From: Spirochaetota bacterium
Lineage (GTDB): Bacteria; Spirochaetota; UBA4802; JAFGDQ01
DNA: 64,000 nucleotides
Assembly: GCA_016932015.1 (NCBI GenBank)
Contig: JAFGDQ010000104.1
Coordinates: 1 to 64,000 of the forward strand
Direction: 5' to 3'
Shown one piece after another: positions 62,858-64,000 of this stretch. The translations under genes were made by a program, and so were the position numbers. A model generated the notes under the pieces. That model searched no databases. It was not told where the DNA came from and saw nothing but the letters and a program-made list of their open reading frames with translations. Each line of letters starts with the position of its first letter. Position 1 is the first letter of the stretch.

Positions 62858-63200
62858 AAAAAACTCCTGGTCACATAAATAAGACATATAATTTAATAGC
62901 AGAAATTATACAAATTTCAAGTATATTTTTTTATATGAACTCAAAAACTGTCTGTTTCCGGCTTATAATAAGCGAAAATTTCAAGTAATTGAGTTTTTGA
63001 TACCTGAAAAATCCGGAAAATATTAATTTCGTCGACCCGGCCGGTTTTTCCATGGTATTCTTTCTTTTTTTAGTTTATTAAATTTAATATTTGATGTTGA
63101 TAAAATGTTAATTTGTAATTTAAATTACCGGATGTATTTTTATTCATGATAAAAATTAAAAACACACTTAAAAACAGAAATAAAACTGTATTAAAACAAT
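62858..63200. other. carD upstream region with 12-bp direct repeat
   Basis: 343 bp. AAATTTCAAGTA occurs at 62912-62923 and 62976-62987; TATAAT-like -10 near 62907 for carD. No gene. The repeats could be regulator sites. Confidence 0.45.
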
Positions 63201-64000
63201 CTACTGAGAATTATCATCCTGAATTTCCACACCTTCTTTCTCAATATACCTGTCAAGAATGGACTTCATCTTGAAATGATTCCCGGAACAGACTTCAACA
63301 GGCGCACTGCCGTGAAGCATGTATTCCATTGTAGTTTCCTGACACATTGGAGAAGGCAGGAGTCCTGTATCGGAACATACTTCCACCTGATAAACGCCGT
63401 AAGGAGCCCCTTTAAAGTGCCTTTCTTTTGAACTGGCTGTAATGTCTTTCATATAAGCAGCCCATACAGGAGCTGCGGCCGAAGCTCCTGCCTGATGTTT
63501 TCCTAATGACATAAACGGCCTGTCATAGCCGACCCATACTACTGCGGTAATGTCCGGTGTAAACCCGCAGAACCATGCGTCAGTCCAGTTGGTTGTTGTT
63601 CCTGTTTTTCCTGCGCAGTCCTTAAAAAATTTACCGTTAGCACGGACCGCGTTATAAGCCGTACCGCCGTCTACAACCGAACGCAGAAGCGAAGTCATGA
63701 TAAAATTAACATCTTCAGGAATTACCTGTACTGTCCCGTCAAGCTCTTTCTGCGCAATGATATTTCCGACATCCTCTTCGGTATTCGCAAGCTCATTTCC
63801 GTCACGGTCAACCACATATCGTATGGCAAAAGGAATTACATCCTTGCCTCCATTCGCAATTACCGCGTATGCGCGGGCCATCTCAAACGGAGTAATGTCG
63901 CAAACACCAAGAGCAAGTGAAGGATTATAAGTAAAGCGTGTTTCAGGAACCCTCAACGCGTTAGTTGCAAAGTTAATGATCCTTTCCGGGCCGATAATAT
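63201..64000 (-). CDS. Penicillin-binding protein 1A, C-terminal part (cut by window edge)
   Basis: The frame is open to the last base of the window, so the gene starts beyond it. About 266 residues of the class A transpeptidase are visible: 'GVCDITPFEMARAYAVIANGG', the K-T-G-T-T box near the middle ('CAGKTGTTTNWTDAWFCGFTP'), 'VVWVGYDRP' and a C-terminal tail with Cys pairs. PBP1A cross-links peptidoglycan in the periplasm. The N-terminal glycosyltransferase and SxxK/SxN boxes lie outside the window. Confidence 0.92.
   Translation of the reverse strand, partial: IIGPERIINFATNALRVPETRFTYNPSLALGVCDITPFEMARAYAVIANGGKDVIPFAIRYVVDRDGNELANTEEDVGNIIAQKELDGTVQVIPEDVNFIMTSLLRSVVDGGTAYNAVRANGKFFKDCAGKTGTTTNWTDAWFCGFTPDITAVVWVGYDRPFMSLGKHQAGASAAAPVWAAYMKDITASSKERHFKGAPYGVYQVEVCSDTGLLPSPMCQETTMEYMLHGSAPVEVCSGNHFKMKSILDRYIEKEGVEIQDDNSQ

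Overview
The window is AT-rich DNA from a diderm (Gram-negative-type) bacterium that probably lives anaerobically. Evidence for two membranes: several signal-peptide beta-barrel proteins, lipobox lipoproteins and an RND/MMPL exporter with a LolA-like partner. Evidence for anaerobic redox life: a tungsten/molybdenum-type aldehyde:ferredoxin oxidoreductase, an Fe-S/FAD old-yellow-enzyme reductase and a ferredoxin-nitroreductase fusion. Seven-transmembrane AraC regulators, a 7TMR-DISM hybrid kinase and a CarD - PIN/TRAM pair are frequent in Spirochaetota (Leptospira-like), but a Desulfobacterota-like lineage cannot be excluded. The taxon is inference. No rRNA, tRNA, CRISPR array, transposase or phage gene was seen.

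Layout. 1-4.3 kb: TetR/SRPBCC pair, RNHCP protein, RsgA, GNAT. 4.6-12.9 kb: redox block of AOR, MFS transporter, OYE-type reductase, ferredoxin-nitroreductase and GMC oxidoreductase, mostly with their own promoters or terminators. 13-22.2 kb (minus strand): envelope block, including a four-gene operon encoding a duplicated TAXI-like lipoprotein, a 799-aa lipoprotein, a protein with a vitellogenin-like N-domain plus HEAT-type repeats, and a porin. Divergent from it at 22.5 kb is a 7TM hybrid histidine kinase ending in a LytTR DNA-binding domain. Between them lie two 9-bp direct repeats, 21 bp apart start to start, that fit the LytTR/AgrA-type consensus and sit just upstream of a promoter facing the envelope operon. 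This is the best candidate for an undescribed system here. 25.5-39.8 kb (minus): one long probable operon for a thiamine-binding-type protein, an NAD-domain histidine kinase, a receiver-PAS-kinase, a lone receiver, two universal stress proteins and an 11-gene Mrp/Mbh-type cation/proton antiporter with three NuoL/M/N-type subunits. 40.4-43.1 kb: PilZ protein, SerRS, SDR. 43.1-50.3 kb: loosely packed accessory plus-strand genes (CAT-like, YD-like secreted protein, LOG, GyrI-like, GNAT, DUF2284, flavodoxin-fold, LysE) with two DUF3795 remnants and repeat-like hairpins. 50.6-53 kb: GlyRS and DUF2867. 53.2-59.7 kb (minus): beta-barrel, LolA-like and RND export operon with an upstream 7TM-AraC regulator and a 22-bp perfect palindrome. 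59.8-64 kb (minus): a malic-enzyme-like pseudoenzyme, PIN/TRAM protein, CarD regulator and the 3' end of a PBP1A gene cut by the window edge.

Starts were moved from the longest reading frame where a Shine-Dalgarno sequence decides it (RsgA, ferredoxin-nitroreductase, GMC, HEAT protein, SerRS, CarD, a Usp and others). Family names come from reading the protein sequences without database searches.
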